DNA of 64,000 nucleotides, from assembly GCF_003610495.1 (NCBI RefSeq), contig NZ_RAPK01000010.1, positions 344,109 to 408,108 of the forward strand, in the 5' to 3' direction. The DNA is from Sinobaca qinghaiensis (GTDB lineage: Bacteria > Bacillota > Bacilli > Bacillales > Marinococcaceae). Of this stretch, positions 25,448 to 33,726 are shown in pieces. Below the pieces are notes generated by a model. The model was not told the DNA's origin. It made no database searches and saw only the letters and a list, made by a program, of their open reading frames with translations. Each line of letters starts with the position of its first letter. Within the stretch, counting starts at the first letter, position 1. Both the position numbers and the translations under genes were made by a program.

Positions 25448-26683
25448 ATGACATGGAAAGCATCTTTATTATTAGCAATTTCGTTTTTGATCGCTGGATG
25501 TTCCAGTGATAACTCAGAGTCCTCCGCGGGTAATGAAACTGCTGATTCAACCGAAGAAACGGAAGAAACAAACGACACTGAAGAGACTGCTACACAGAGT
25601 AACTCTCCTATACAGACACCTACGGAATATACCGGGTATACTCCGGGCCGGGGGAATCCCCCTTTCTATAAAGTAGACGTGCCGGATATTTTCACGGTAG
25701 ATCCGGATTATTATGCCGGGCCGGGGCCCCTGGTGTTTACGTATGAGCCGAAGGATATTGATTATTTCCACGAAGGCGGCGACTACAATAATGCCTATGA
25801 TCAAATAAGCACGTTGAAGATAACTTCTTCAGAAATAGGTAATGGAGTCTCTAATGAAGAATATTTAGAGCAGCTACGGACCAAAACGATTAACAGCTTC
25901 GTTTCAGATGGCACGACGTACGATGTAATAGAAAAAGAAGACACTGAAATGGGCCCATTTGAATATGGACTACGAACTGAAGAAGATGATCATACCCAAA
26001 TCACTTTTCATACCGAACATGAGGGTATTGGGCTGCAGGCTACACTGACTATTCCCCATGACACCGAGGAGGGCGATATGATTCTAGAACAAGGCCTGGA
26101 AGCACTGCAGACCGTCACATTCGATAATCCGGAAACGTGGGAAGAGCGCCCGGACAGAGCACGCTTTGAACATGAGGTGGTCTATGAGCCTTATGAAAGA
26201 AGCGAGCCCGGCACGATTGCAGAAGATGGCTACTCCATCACGTTCCCGGCTTTTCCAGAGGAATTTTCCTTAGTTGGCACTGATCCTGCTTCTTATTATA
26301 TGGCTTCTAAAACATATGAGGACCTGGTCGATTCATCCCGGACAGAGTATAAGCGTACAAGGTCCTCTATTGAAATTTTAAGTATGCCTGTCTCTTCAAA
26401 TATTTATAGTGAAGAAGCAGTCGCCCAGCTAGATAAAGACGATAAAATGTGGGGATCATCAGGAAATATACAATCATTATCATTTGTAGAAGATAATTTT
26501 GAAATGGGTGACTTCACAACGGGCGTTCATAGGGAATTCGATACTTTTGAAGAGTATTTTTTCATCACAGAAACCGAAACAAGTGTTATTATCGCACGCT
26601 ACAATCTAATTCCCGGCACTGATGATTACGAAGAATTAAAGTCTATATATGAAGAAACCATTACCACATTTGAATTGCATTAG
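25448..26683 (+). CDS. Secreted lipoprotein, acidic, unknown function
   Basis: A 411-residue protein with a signal peptide ending in the lipobox LIAGC near residue 18, followed by a Glu/Thr/Ser-rich linker. The remainder has two similar halves of about 160 residues, each with a pattern like GYSITFPAFPEEFSL or an earlier FYKVDVPDIFTVDPDYY, and both rich in strands. It probably sits on the outer face of the membrane. The ATG follows gaggtgatgta. It lies 64 bases after the HEPN-like gene and ends before a strong terminator. The base composition is nearer to the host than that of its neighbours. I do not recognise the family. Confidence 0.7.
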   Translation: MTWKASLLLAISFLIAGCSSDNSESSAGNETADSTEETEETNDTEETATQSNSPIQTPTEYTGYTPGRGNPPFYKVDVPDIFTVDPDYYAGPGPLVFTYEPKDIDYFHEGGDYNNAYDQISTLKITSSEIGNGVSNEEYLEQLRTKTINSFVSDGTTYDVIEKEDTEMGPFEYGLRTEEDDHTQITFHTEHEGIGLQATLTIPHDTEEGDMILEQGLEALQTVTFDNPETWEERPDRARFEHEVVYEPYERSEPGTIAEDGYSITFPAFPEEFSLVGTDPASYYMASKTYEDLVDSSRTEYKRTRSSIEILSMPVSSNIYSEEAVAQLDKDDKMWGSSGNIQSLSFVEDNFEMGDFTTGVHREFDTFEEYFFITETETSVIIARYNLIPGTDDYEELKSIYEETITTFELH

Positions 26684-26742
26684 AATTTTTTATCGCTACC
26701 TTTAATTGTGACTAATAGGTTTGCTATGATTTTTTACAGATT

Positions 26743-26773
26743 AAAAAGCCTCCAGCAATTGGAGGCTTTTTAT
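26743..26773. terminator. Bidirectional terminator between lipoprotein and YvrJ genes
   Basis: The stem aaaaagcctcc / ggaggcttttt with a short loop. It serves the plus-strand lipoprotein gene and the converging minus-strand YvrJ trio. Confidence 0.8.
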
Positions 26774-26973
26774 TATTTCGATTCACTTTGCACTATATCC
26801 ATCAACTGATTTACTTGTTCTTGGGTCACTTCATTTTGTTTAGCGATTACTAGGGTCAAGCCGGATATAGATTTTTGAAAGTCTTTTACAATCGGTTCAA
26901 GCCGAATAAGTAAATAGGAAGCAACCGCTATAGGAAAGCCAACATTTGATACGAGTGTAACAAATTCGTCCAT
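26773..26973 (-). CDS. YvrJ-family small membrane protein
   Basis: A 66-residue protein beginning MDEFVTLVSNVGFPIAVASYLLIRLEPIVKDF. One N-terminal membrane helix with the conserved G-F-P-I-A and Y-L-L-x-R-x-E pattern is typical of the YvrJ family. The start was set at 26,973, where aaaggagaagactt precedes the ATG. It is the last gene of a trio with DUF2922 and DUF1659 genes, an arrangement widespread in Bacillaceae. The function is unknown. The trio lies inside the mobile element here. Confidence 0.8.
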   Translation of the reverse strand: MDEFVTLVSNVGFPIAVASYLLIRLEPIVKDFQKSISGLTLVIAKQNEVTQEQVNQLMDIVQSESK

Positions 26974-27033
26974 AAGTCTTCTCCTTTCTTGTCTATGTAT
27001 AAAGGCAGCCAATCGCCTGGCTGCCTTGTTTAT

Positions 27034-27255
27034 TTATTGAATAGTAATATCTTCTACAGCTCGAGTAACGACGCGGGCTCCGATTTTTTGATTAATAAAG
27101 TAAGCATTTCCGCTAAAGACTGGATTAGCAAGCATCGTATCCATCGCAGCATTTACTTCTTCAGAGGTGATATCAGCTCGAGGGTTAGCTATACGGATCG
27201 TTACTATTTTATCAAGCGAGTTCTTGAATCGTAGTTCCAGGTTACTTGTGGACAT
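27034..27255 (-). CDS. DUF2922 family protein
   Basis: A 73-residue protein. The strand-helix-strand pattern LELRFKNSLDKIVTIRIANPR, then EEVNAAMDTMLANPVFSG and GARVVTRAVEDITIQ matches DUF2922. The ATG follows acaggagcag. It is the middle gene of the DUF1659-DUF2922-YvrJ trio, 27 bases after the DUF1659 gene. No role is established for the family. Confidence 0.85.
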   Translation of the reverse strand: MSTSNLELRFKNSLDKIVTIRIANPRADITSEEVNAAMDTMLANPVFSGNAYFINQKIGARVVTRAVEDITIQ

Positions 27256-27282
27256 ATTAAACTGCTCCTGTCATTTGTATTT

Positions 27283-27531
27283 TTAGTTAACGGATGGAGG
27301 TACAACAACTGTAGTAGAACGCAATTCACTATTTTCAACAAACAAAAATTTAGTTGATGGCCATGCACATAGAGAAGCTACCGTAGTTGCCATTAGATGA
27401 ATAGTTTCTACTTCAGCATCTGTTTTGCATTCATAGTTTGCTCTCTTAGTAGCGCCTTCTCCATCTGTACCGCCATTTTCATCAAAGTACTCGATTACCA
27501 GGTTTGATTTTACTAAGTGTTTATTAATCAT
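27283..27531 (-). CDS. DUF1659 family protein
   Basis: An 82-residue protein that matches the DUF1659 layout: an N-terminal strand LVIEYFDENGG, then KRANYECKTDAEVETIHLMATTVASLCAW and a final strand region ELRSTTVVVPP. The usual length is about 70, so the copy is slightly long. The start has an excellent site (gaaggaggaaggta). It is the first gene of the trio with DUF2922 and YvrJ genes. The function is unknown. Confidence 0.75.
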   Translation of the reverse strand: MINKHLVKSNLVIEYFDENGGTDGEGATKRANYECKTDAEVETIHLMATTVASLCAWPSTKFLFVENSELRSTTVVVPPSVN

Positions 27532-27623
27532 TTACCTTCCTCCTTTTCTACATTTTTTCTTTTTCGTTAGTATAGAAATAAGGGCAATCAGGGCCGGTGA
27601 ATTGCCCCTACCTCTATAAGAAC

Positions 27624-27655
27624 GAAAAAAAGCCGAGGGTTCCCCCACCGGCTAT
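27624..27655 (-). terminator. Rho-independent terminator
   Basis: On the minus strand, agccggtggggg...ctcggct is followed by a run of seven T. It lies about 95 bases downstream of the acidic membrane-protein gene. Confidence 0.7.
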
Positions 27656-27748
27656 CTTTATTATAATACGCTCTATGCACTGATACAATAGTATTTAGAA
27701 AATATTACCAGTAGTAATAATCTTAATTAACAAACTCGTTAAACATGA

Positions 27749-28306
27749 TTATTCTCCTAATTCTTCATCAATTATAGCCTCTAGCTTTTCCGCTGTATTT
27801 TCTTCTCCCAATTCTTCAGTAACTATAGCCTCTAGCTCTGCATCTCTTTCTTCCACCGTCATATCTGCAATTTCTTCCTCTTGTCTTTTCACTTCAGCAT
27901 CTAATTCTTCCTGAGTCATGCCATATATAGCTTCGAATTCTTCTTCACTCATAGTTTCTTCACTCGGTGTCTCGATTTCAGTAGTATTAGTTTCTTCTGA
28001 AGTAACATCTTCTTGTGGCTCATCGTCATTTACAGTTTCAACATTCTCTTCTGTTTCTACCGATTCACTTTCAGCGTCGGATACTTCTGCCTCTGTATCA
28101 TTTACAGTGGTGTCTGAGGATTCCGTGGCAGCTATGACTAATATAAAACCTAATACTCCTATACCAAAACTTAATGCCGAAGCTTTAATTAATTTTATTC
28201 CATTTTCTTTTTTTAATGCTTTTAATATGACTCCCACTAATAAAAGAACTGGTGTAGCTAATATAGCTAATACAAATAACAAGATACCCAAATTCGCCAC
28301 TTTCAT
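27749..28306 (-). CDS. Membrane protein with long acidic C-terminal tail
   Basis: A 185-residue protein with two membrane helices (residues 5-28 and 41-62) and a very acidic, low-complexity tail of about 120 residues rich in Glu, Thr and Asp, including repeated segments such as LEAIVTEELGEE and LEAIIDEELGE. The tail contains a short SHOCT-like or coiled segment (EEFEAIYGMTQEELDAEV). It has no recognised enzymatic domain. It sits alone between the DUF1659 trio and the DUF1643/HEPN-like pair. Confidence 0.65.
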   Translation of the reverse strand: MKVANLGILLFVLAILATPVLLLVGVILKALKKENGIKLIKASALSFGIGVLGFILVIAATESSDTTVNDTEAEVSDAESESVETEENVETVNDDEPQEDVTSEETNTTEIETPSEETMSEEEFEAIYGMTQEELDAEVKRQEEEIADMTVEERDAELEAIVTEELGEENTAEKLEAIIDEELGE

Positions 28307-28452
28307 CCTTCTTTCTGCTCTTAGTTTATAGTAAAAAACAAATAAATTTTTCTTTGTAATATAAACTTTGAGTTTTTGTTTATATCATATACTATAATTT
28401 TACATATATCTATAACTATTTAACTACAATCTGTACTTTTTTATTTGCTAAT

Positions 28453-28490
28453 AAAAAAACTCTGCTCCCAATTTAGGAAACAGAGTTTTT
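28453..28490 (-). terminator. Terminator after the DUF1643 gene
   Basis: The stem aaaaactctg / cagagttttt, with T-run on the minus strand, lies 22 bases past the DUF1643 stop codon. Confidence 0.75.
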
Positions 28491-28512
28491 CATTTGAACC
28501 TGGTGGCAAATA

Positions 28513-29157
28513 CTATTTTTTCTTTCTCGACCGATTATTTATCCATTTTTTCAGTTCGTCAGTAGCTACTATCAGTTTAGAATTTAAGTCAAAGTCGTTT
28601 CTATTGGAGTTATTTGGTCTTGGATGCCTAGGGAATGTTTCTTTTTTGCTTAATCCAAACACTTTAACTTTTGAAGAATTTTCTATAATTACATTTTTCA
28701 GCTCTTCGTCTTCAATTAATTGGCGAATATAAGTTTGGCCAAATCCTCCCCAAGCTATTATAATTTCGTTTGAATTGCTTATAGCATATTCGATACATTT
28801 TTTATTCATCTTTTCTTTTACCGACAAACGTATTTTTTCTTTATCTTCAAGATCAAGCTTTTTTGTACTCGGGTTTATTAAAGGTATTATATTAACAACA
28901 TACAACGCATCATACTCATCCGTACTAGCTCTTGCATACTTTAATAAGAACTCCACCGTATTATCAGAAGACAAAGAATTAGCTGAGCTCGGATTAGTCA
29001 TAATAACAGTTAAGATTTTGTTACCTGTCCCCCATCTTTTTTCTAAGAAATACCGCTTTTTAGGATTATTAGAATCATCGAATATAGCTTTACCACAACC
29101 TATATCGATACTTAATTGTGAAGATTTTTCTTCAATTTCTGCAAGATTATTTAGCAT
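28513..29157 (-). CDS. DUF1643 domain protein
   Basis: A 214-residue protein. The family core is clear: KRYFLEKRWG, VIMTNPSSANSLSSDNT near residue 50, VVNIIPLINPSTKKL, and EIIIAWGGFG. DUF1643 proteins are common in phages, plasmids and defence-rich islands, but their activity is not established. The gene overlaps the end of the preceding gene by 11 bases, so the two are translated together. A broken DUF1643 fragment also lies outside the element at 3328-3747. The C-terminus ends in a basic stretch (NRSRKKK). Confidence 0.85.
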   Translation of the reverse strand: MLNNLAEIEEKSSQLSIDIGCGKAIFDDSNNPKKRYFLEKRWGTGNKILTVIMTNPSSANSLSSDNTVEFLLKYARASTDEYDALYVVNIIPLINPSTKKLDLEDKEKIRLSVKEKMNKKCIEYAISNSNEIIIAWGGFGQTYIRQLIEDEELKNVIIENSSKVKVFGLSKKETFPRHPRPNNSNRNDFDLNSKLIVATDELKKWINNRSRKKK

Positions 29158-30268
29158 TTCTTGACCCCCTTAATTTCATAGATATCATCTTAAATAGAGA
29201 GTATTGATGTGGTTTTGTAGCAATAATATAATCTGATATTCCTTTTTGTAAAGGCAATACAGCTTCCTCGTAAACTTGATGACATTCATTTATAAAGTCC
29301 TTATTTGTATTTAAAACATCTAAAAAATTAGAGTTGCTATTTTGAGTATGTATATCATAATGAATCATATCTCTATACCTCTTCACCCAATTTATTAAGT
29401 CTATATTTTTAGCTAAAGACTGAATGTCATTTTTAAGTTTTTTATCCATAGTAGCTGTCCACATCATGAATTCTTTATTACTATATTTCCAAAGATTATT
29501 TACATTTTTTAAAATAGGGTCCAACCCTTTAGTAAGAAGTCTTGTAAAAGTATACTCATCAATAAATTGCACATTTTTATTATTAATAAAAGCATCATGA
29601 ATAAATATTAAATAGTTTAATTCTTGTAGACATATCAATAGCCGAAATTGAAGAGATTGGTATGCTAATGCTTTTCTATCATCTTCAAAGAATTTTTCTG
29701 CCCTTACATCAAAGTTTTTAATCCTAATTGTCTCATTTTTAATACTAGAGTCGGCTTGATATAAATTTAAGTCTATTGAACCTAATATATGCGATTCGAT
29801 TTCCACTATAGTTTCAGAAATCGTTTCAACTAAAAAATTCTTTATTTTTTCTTTGGATCCACTATCAGATAATGAAGAAAAAGGATCTTCAAATTCTGAA
29901 TCTAAAAATATATATGTATTGTAGATGGTACTTCCTATTATCTGATCTTCTTTTAAAAATAATCCTATATTGTTTTCATAACTTTTAAAGTTTTCTTCAT
30001 GAATTTTTCTTATTTTTAGATAGATATCATCGTTTTTCAGGCTTTTTCTTCTTCCAAAAAGTTTTACATTTTGCCTGATTCTATTTATATTTTTATCCAG
30101 CTGAACAGGCAGATCAAATGTTTCAACAATTTCTTCAAATACCAAACAATAGTCTCTTAATAGTACAAAGTTATAGACTGTTATAAATTCACTGGATTTA
30201 CCAAATCGATATAAAATTCTGTTTAACATGTGCAAATCCATTGCTGCGGTATTTTTAGCCGAATTCAA
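29147..30268 (-). CDS. Helical protein with HEPN-like RYRDMIH motif, paired with DUF1643
   Basis: A 373-residue, largely helical protein. I chose the TTG at 30,268 as start because taggagg lies seven bases upstream; the longer frame from 30,337 has no site. Near residue 320 it has WVKRYRDMIHYDIH. R-Y-R-D-M-I-H fits the R-x4-6-H spacing of HEPN RNases, and the preceding LINW helix and following polar loop are similar to HEPN-type layouts. No other motif is recognised. The 11-base overlap with the DUF1643 gene makes a two-gene unit. A role as an RNA-cleaving effector is only inferred. Confidence 0.55.
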   Translation of the reverse strand: MNSAKNTAAMDLHMLNRILYRFGKSSEFITVYNFVLLRDYCLVFEEIVETFDLPVQLDKNINRIRQNVKLFGRRKSLKNDDIYLKIRKIHEENFKSYENNIGLFLKEDQIIGSTIYNTYIFLDSEFEDPFSSLSDSGSKEKIKNFLVETISETIVEIESHILGSIDLNLYQADSSIKNETIRIKNFDVRAEKFFEDDRKALAYQSLQFRLLICLQELNYLIFIHDAFINNKNVQFIDEYTFTRLLTKGLDPILKNVNNLWKYSNKEFMMWTATMDKKLKNDIQSLAKNIDLINWVKRYRDMIHYDIHTQNSNSNFLDVLNTNKDFINECHQVYEEAVLPLQKGISDYIIATKPHQYSLFKMISMKLRGSRNAK

Positions 30269-30354
30269 TGTATTCCTCCTAAAATTAAATATTAGTAGTA
30301 CGATTTCCTGAATATTATTTAATGTTTTTATAGCCATTTAATATTGTTCTCATA

Positions 30355-30392
30355 TAAAAAAGTAGAGTACATAAAGCATACTCTACTTTTTT
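30355..30392. terminator. Bidirectional terminator ending the replication operon
   Basis: The stem aaaaagtagagta / tactctacttttt with loop cataaagca. It lies just past the 113-residue gene, the last of the minus-strand early operon. Confidence 0.75.
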
Positions 30393-30396
30393 ATAC

Positions 30397-30738
30397 TTAT
30401 ATAGTGAATTCTTTCTGTACATACTCTCCTTCTTTTAAGTCCATATCCCCTTCTTCAATGCTGAATAAATCGTCAGCATCCTCCGTACCTTTGTTACTTT
30501 CACCAACTATGCTTCCTTCTGCAATAGCTGCCTTTTCTTCAAATAAGCTGATCTGTGCCGACTCTATTGATACGTTTACCATTTCATCGGGCCGGAATTT
30601 TCTGAGAGCAATAAAGTTTTCGTTATTCAGCTCGATGTCCCCTAATATAATTCTTACCGACTGCTGCCATTCGTCTTTCTTTGTTTTGTTCACTATTTCT
30701 ATTTTCTTAATGCTTGCACTTAATACCGACTCTCCCAT
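30397..30738 (-). CDS. Hypothetical protein, last gene of the element's early operon
   Basis: A 113-residue protein. The first ~70 residues alternate strands (IKKIEIVNKTKKDEWQQSVRIILGDIEL...), suggesting a small beta-barrel; the rest is acidic and likely disordered. This is compatible with a single-strand-binding or accessory replication protein, but I see no defining motif. It starts 11 bases after the amidase gene and ends in front of a strong terminator. Confidence 0.55.
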   Translation of the reverse strand: MGESVLSASIKKIEIVNKTKKDEWQQSVRIILGDIELNNENFIALRKFRPDEMVNVSIESAQISLFEEKAAIAEGSIVGESNKGTEDADDLFSIEEGDMDLKEGEYVQKEFTI

Positions 30739-30749
30739 ATAAATACCTC

Positions 30750-31448
30750 CTATAGTTGTTGTACTTCAATTTTTGTAGCTGTTTTTAGATGCTGCTCGAC
30801 TTGAGCCAATACGTTCTCCGTTTCTTTATAAGCGCCTATTTGTTTATCGTTAATAAGGATCCTGTACGCTCGTTCTCCTTTAAAAGCAGGAGCGGGACTT
30901 GTACGTGTTGGAGTGAGTCTTAACAGCTTCATCAGGCCGTTAACATGCCCCTGGGCGATGGCCTTGAGAACAGTGGCATCTTTTAATCGCAGGCTGTCTT
31001 TTGGATGATCAATAAATAAATTTTCTGTTAGGACAGCGGGCATTCTCGTGCTCCGTAGTACCGCAAAGTTTGCTTCTTTCATCCCTCTATCTTTCTCATA
31101 CAAACGAGTCGCAATTTCCTCATGTACAGCCTTCTGATACTCTTTCGTTTTGCTGCCTGCTTTCGTAAAAGTAAAGGTCTCAAACCCGCTGCCGCCTCCA
31201 GCGTTAATATGAATCGACAGAAAGTAATCCGCTCCCCAGGCATTGGCCAGCTCGGCTCTCCCCTCTAACGAAACAAAGGTATCTCTCTCCCGTGTCATTC
31301 GTACATCCACATGGTAGTTCTGCAGTAGCGTTTGTTGGATATGCTTCGCTATTGTTAGTACTAAATTCTTCTCCTGAAGACCGTTAGCAACCGCTCCTGG
31401 ATCCCTGCCTCCGTGTCCTGGATCAATCATGATTTTCACTTTTTCCAT
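30750..31448 (-). CDS. N-acetylmuramoyl-L-alanine amidase (Amidase_3), no signal peptide
   Basis: A 232-residue enzyme. The Amidase_3 domain is clear from IDPGHGGRDPGAV (first zinc histidine) through SIHINAG (second His) to LTENLFIDHPKD (catalytic Glu). The last ~45 residues (RAYRILINDKQIGAYKETENVLAQV) look like a SPOR/sporulation-related repeat or other wall-binding domain. It cleaves the peptide stem from the glycan in peptidoglycan. No signal peptide is seen and no holin gene is nearby, so export is unexplained. It begins three bases before the end of the helicase-loader gene block, an unusual place for a lysin. Confidence 0.88.
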   Translation of the reverse strand: MEKVKIMIDPGHGGRDPGAVANGLQEKNLVLTIAKHIQQTLLQNYHVDVRMTRERDTFVSLEGRAELANAWGADYFLSIHINAGGGSGFETFTFTKAGSKTKEYQKAVHEEIATRLYEKDRGMKEANFAVLRSTRMPAVLTENLFIDHPKDSLRLKDATVLKAIAQGHVNGLMKLLRLTPTRTSPAPAFKGERAYRILINDKQIGAYKETENVLAQVEQHLKTATKIEVQQL

Positions 31449-31451
31449 ATG

Positions 31452-32297
31452 CTATTCGTTCCTTTCATTTTGTATTGTCGTAAATTGTCGTAACCGGTGA
31501 TCCGCTCCGTTTAGTGTTAGAACCTGGGTATGCTGCATCATCCGTGAAAAATTACGCTCGCCTATCTTTCGCTGCAGATCTCGCCCATTTAGGTTCGTCG
31601 TGAATATCGTATGTTTTCCAATACGACTATCTACGATCTCAAACACTTTCGACGTGCTCCAGCTTCCGCTGTGATCGGACCCGTGCTCTGCTCCTATGTC
31701 ATCCAGCACTAAACAGTCTGCTTGTTCCAGTACGGTTAACAAATCGTCCTCAGCATATTGGCTATTCTTGTTATAAGTCGCTTTTAATTTAGTCAGCAAC
31801 TTGGGAACCGATATAAAGATGCCCGTATGTCCTTGATCCAATACCCCTTTTAATACCGAGACCGCTAGATGCGATTTACCTAAGCCGTATGAACCTGTTA
31901 ACAAGAGATTACCTGGAGCAGTTAATGAAAAATGCTCTGTATACGACTCTGTACTCTGCTTGGCCACCACCTGGGAATCATTTTTAGGTACATAGCTCTC
32001 AAATACACTTTCTTTCAAATCAGCATTGATTAAACTATTCTGGTCGAACAGCTGAAACAGCTTTTCCTTTTCCCGCTTTGCCTTGTTACGGAGCACCTGC
32101 CTTCCTATCTCTATGTCCTCGCATCGGCACCCATAGGTGACTTCAATACGCTTTCCTTTATTTGGGCCAAAAGGCATAATGACTCTTCGCAAAATCACTC
32201 GTTCGCTGCATCCCTCACACTGGAAGCGGCGAATGATATTAGAATCCGAAATCGTATCCTTTATCGCCGGCGGCAGATGATCGCTTGCTTGTATCAC
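31452..32297 (-). CDS. DnaC/IstB-like helicase loader
   Basis: A 281-residue AAA+ protein. A four-cysteine N-terminal zinc-binding pattern (CEGC...CRCED) is followed by Walker A LLLTGSYGLGKSHLA near 132-146, Walker B CLVLDDIGAE and sensor TTNLNGRDL. Phage and plasmid DnaC-like proteins load the host replicative helicase at the element's origin. The start is GTG with a strong aaaggaggag. It overlaps the upstream replication gene by 59 bases in another frame. It shows that the element can probably replicate after excision. Confidence 0.9.
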   Translation of the reverse strand: MIQASDHLPPAIKDTISDSNIIRRFQCEGCSERVILRRVIMPFGPNKGKRIEVTYGCRCEDIEIGRQVLRNKAKREKEKLFQLFDQNSLINADLKESVFESYVPKNDSQVVAKQSTESYTEHFSLTAPGNLLLTGSYGLGKSHLAVSVLKGVLDQGHTGIFISVPKLLTKLKATYNKNSQYAEDDLLTVLEQADCLVLDDIGAEHGSDHSGSWSTSKVFEIVDSRIGKHTIFTTNLNGRDLQRKIGERNFSRMMQHTQVLTLNGADHRLRQFTTIQNERNE

Positions 32298-32985
32298 GGC
32301 TTACTCCTCCTTTACTTTGCTTTGGAAAGGGAGTAACCCGTTTATTCCTTTTGTCTTGTTCCGCTTGTATAGCATCTAAAGTAAATAAGCGTTTTGTCTC
32401 CCAGTCTTGAAGAATTCTTGATACGTATTTCCAGTTACGCACGTTCTGCAGGAGAGCGATCTTCATCGCTTCAATCACTACTTCTTCCGGCTCTTCAAAC
32501 GAGGTATTCGTTAACCAGCTGTTCATGCTATCGCTGATAAACGGAGAAAGCATCCCAAATCCATTTTTCTCAAAAAATTGAAAGCAATTGATTGATGTTT
32601 CGTTTTGTATTGTTTGTTTATGTTTAATTAATGGGGACACATTCCCTCCCAAATTGCCTGCAGTACTCTCTGCATTACTGTCTGCAAAAGAGTGTGCATA
32701 GGTTACTGCACGTGTATACAGCACATACACAGCCGCTTGATTGCCACGTCTGCTGGAGAAGTCTATATACCCTTTTTGCTTCAGTTCGTTACGTGCATTG
32801 TAAAACGATCGTTCTTTTACACCGGCCTTGATGCATACGACTGATACAGCCACGGAGAAATTTTTTGGCCATCCGGCTTTGTTGCAGATATGCATTAAGG
32901 CATGCCATATCGCAATAGCTGACCCGCTCAGTGGATTAGTCTCCTGCTGATCATAAAAGGCATTTAGTTCTTTTAAGTAATTCAT
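32239..32985 (-). CDS. Replication initiator-like protein (winged helix + DnaD-like)
   Basis: A 248-residue protein. The N-terminal 90 residues form a winged-helix region (SAIAIWHALMHICNKAGWPKNFSVAVSVVCIKAGVKERSFYNARNELKQKG, shown here as the pattern ending KERSFYNARNELKQKGYIDF). The middle part (MLSPFISDSMNSWL, then EEVVIEAMKIAL, RNWKYVSRILQDWE) is a typical DnaD-like C-terminal domain with the YVSRILQDWE signature. Such proteins bind the phage or element origin, which often lies inside the gene, and recruit the helicase loader encoded next. The ATG follows ggggggttt. Confidence 0.85.
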   Translation of the reverse strand: MNYLKELNAFYDQQETNPLSGSAIAIWHALMHICNKAGWPKNFSVAVSVVCIKAGVKERSFYNARNELKQKGYIDFSSRRGNQAAVYVLYTRAVTYAHSFADSNAESTAGNLGGNVSPLIKHKQTIQNETSINCFQFFEKNGFGMLSPFISDSMNSWLTNTSFEEPEEVVIEAMKIALLQNVRNWKYVSRILQDWETKRLFTLDAIQAEQDKRNKRVTPFPKQSKGGVSRDTSKRSSAAGDKGYDFGF

Positions 32986-33077
32986 AAACCCCCCTGGTGC
33001 TATGTTTTTCTTATTGGTTTGAGAGATAAGGAAAAGAGAAATGCTAAGAGGATGTTGCGAAGGGAAATTGAGGTGGA

Positions 33078-33293
33078 TTATACGTTAACGATATCTTGTG
33101 CCGGCTTATTTGCCTGCGACTCGAGCCAAGAGAAGAAAGCTTCCCGCTGCACTCGCTTTAACCGTCCCATACGTAGAAGTGGAAAATCTGTGAGTTCCAT
33201 CAACTCATACGCTACTCGCTTCGAGCAACCGATGATGTCCGCTACGTGCTCTACTTTAAGCAAAAGTGGAAAGTCGTTCATTGTCTGCTGCAT
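33078..33293 (-). CDS. Excisionase-like helix-turn-helix protein
   Basis: A 71-residue protein with a MerR-type helix-turn-helix: LLKVEHVADIIGCSKRVAYELME, followed by the wing FPLLRMGRLKRVQREAFFSWLES. This is the HTH_17/excisionase fold common in phage and ICE Xis proteins. The start has an ideal aaaggagggcagagta. It overlaps the upstream Cro-like gene by 38 bases. It probably helps integrase excise the element; it could instead regulate the early promoter. Confidence 0.8.
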   Translation of the reverse strand: MQQTMNDFPLLLKVEHVADIIGCSKRVAYELMELTDFPLLRMGRLKRVQREAFFSWLESQANKPAQDIVNV

Positions 33294-33534
33294 TACTCTG
33301 CCCTCCTTTTAAACTCATATAGAACTCTTTGTAGACTTCCTCATAAAATAACCACTCTACCGAAACGCCAAACCGATGAGCCAACCGTAACTTATAAATT
33401 CCTTTCGGCTCTTTTGTGCCTGATTCGATATGAGCAATCATGCTCTGTGACAGTCCCACACTTTTACCAAGCTCTGTTTGGGTGAGGTTAAATCGTTGAC
33501 GCAATTCCATAAAGCGAAGGTTTCTTGTGTCCAT
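33256..33534 (-). CDS. XRE-family Cro-like regulator
   Basis: A 92-residue protein with an XRE helix-turn-helix near residues 8-62 (LRQRFNLTQTELGKSVGLSQSMIAHIESG). It is the first gene of the minus-strand early operon and is divergent from the S24-type repressor, with shared operator repeats between them. That is the place of Cro in lambdoid switches and of the early activator in satellite islands. The C-terminal 30 residues have no known domain. Confidence 0.85.
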   Translation of the reverse strand: MDTRNLRFMELRQRFNLTQTELGKSVGLSQSMIAHIESGTKEPKGIYKLRLAHRFGVSVEWLFYEEVYKEFYMSLKGGQSNAADNERLSTFA

Positions 33535-33552
33535 TAGTGCCCCCTTGATAAG

Positions 33553-33658
33553 TACTTAAAGTGATAGTGCAAAATTAGAATACATTACATTAACGGTTAA
33601 TTCAATAAAATTATTACAAAAAGTGTTATATTAATTGAAAATATTACTTAAAGTGATA
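33553..33658. promoter_or_regulatory. Lysogeny-type switch: three operator copies and repressor promoter
   Basis: The 14-mer tacttaaagtgata occurs at 33,553-33,566 and 33,645-33,658, and a near copy (tacaaaaagtgttata) at 33,615-33,630. The plus-strand promoter ttgaaa (33,635-33,640), 16 bases, tataat (33,657-33,662) drives the repressor and is overlapped by the third operator. The first copy lies in the leader of the Cro-like gene. Confidence 0.7.
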
Positions 33659-33726
33659 TAATGAAATTAATTTTATGACTATCCGTTATAAAAGAAGTCT
33701 TTTAATAAAGAGGAGCGGGATAAGAA

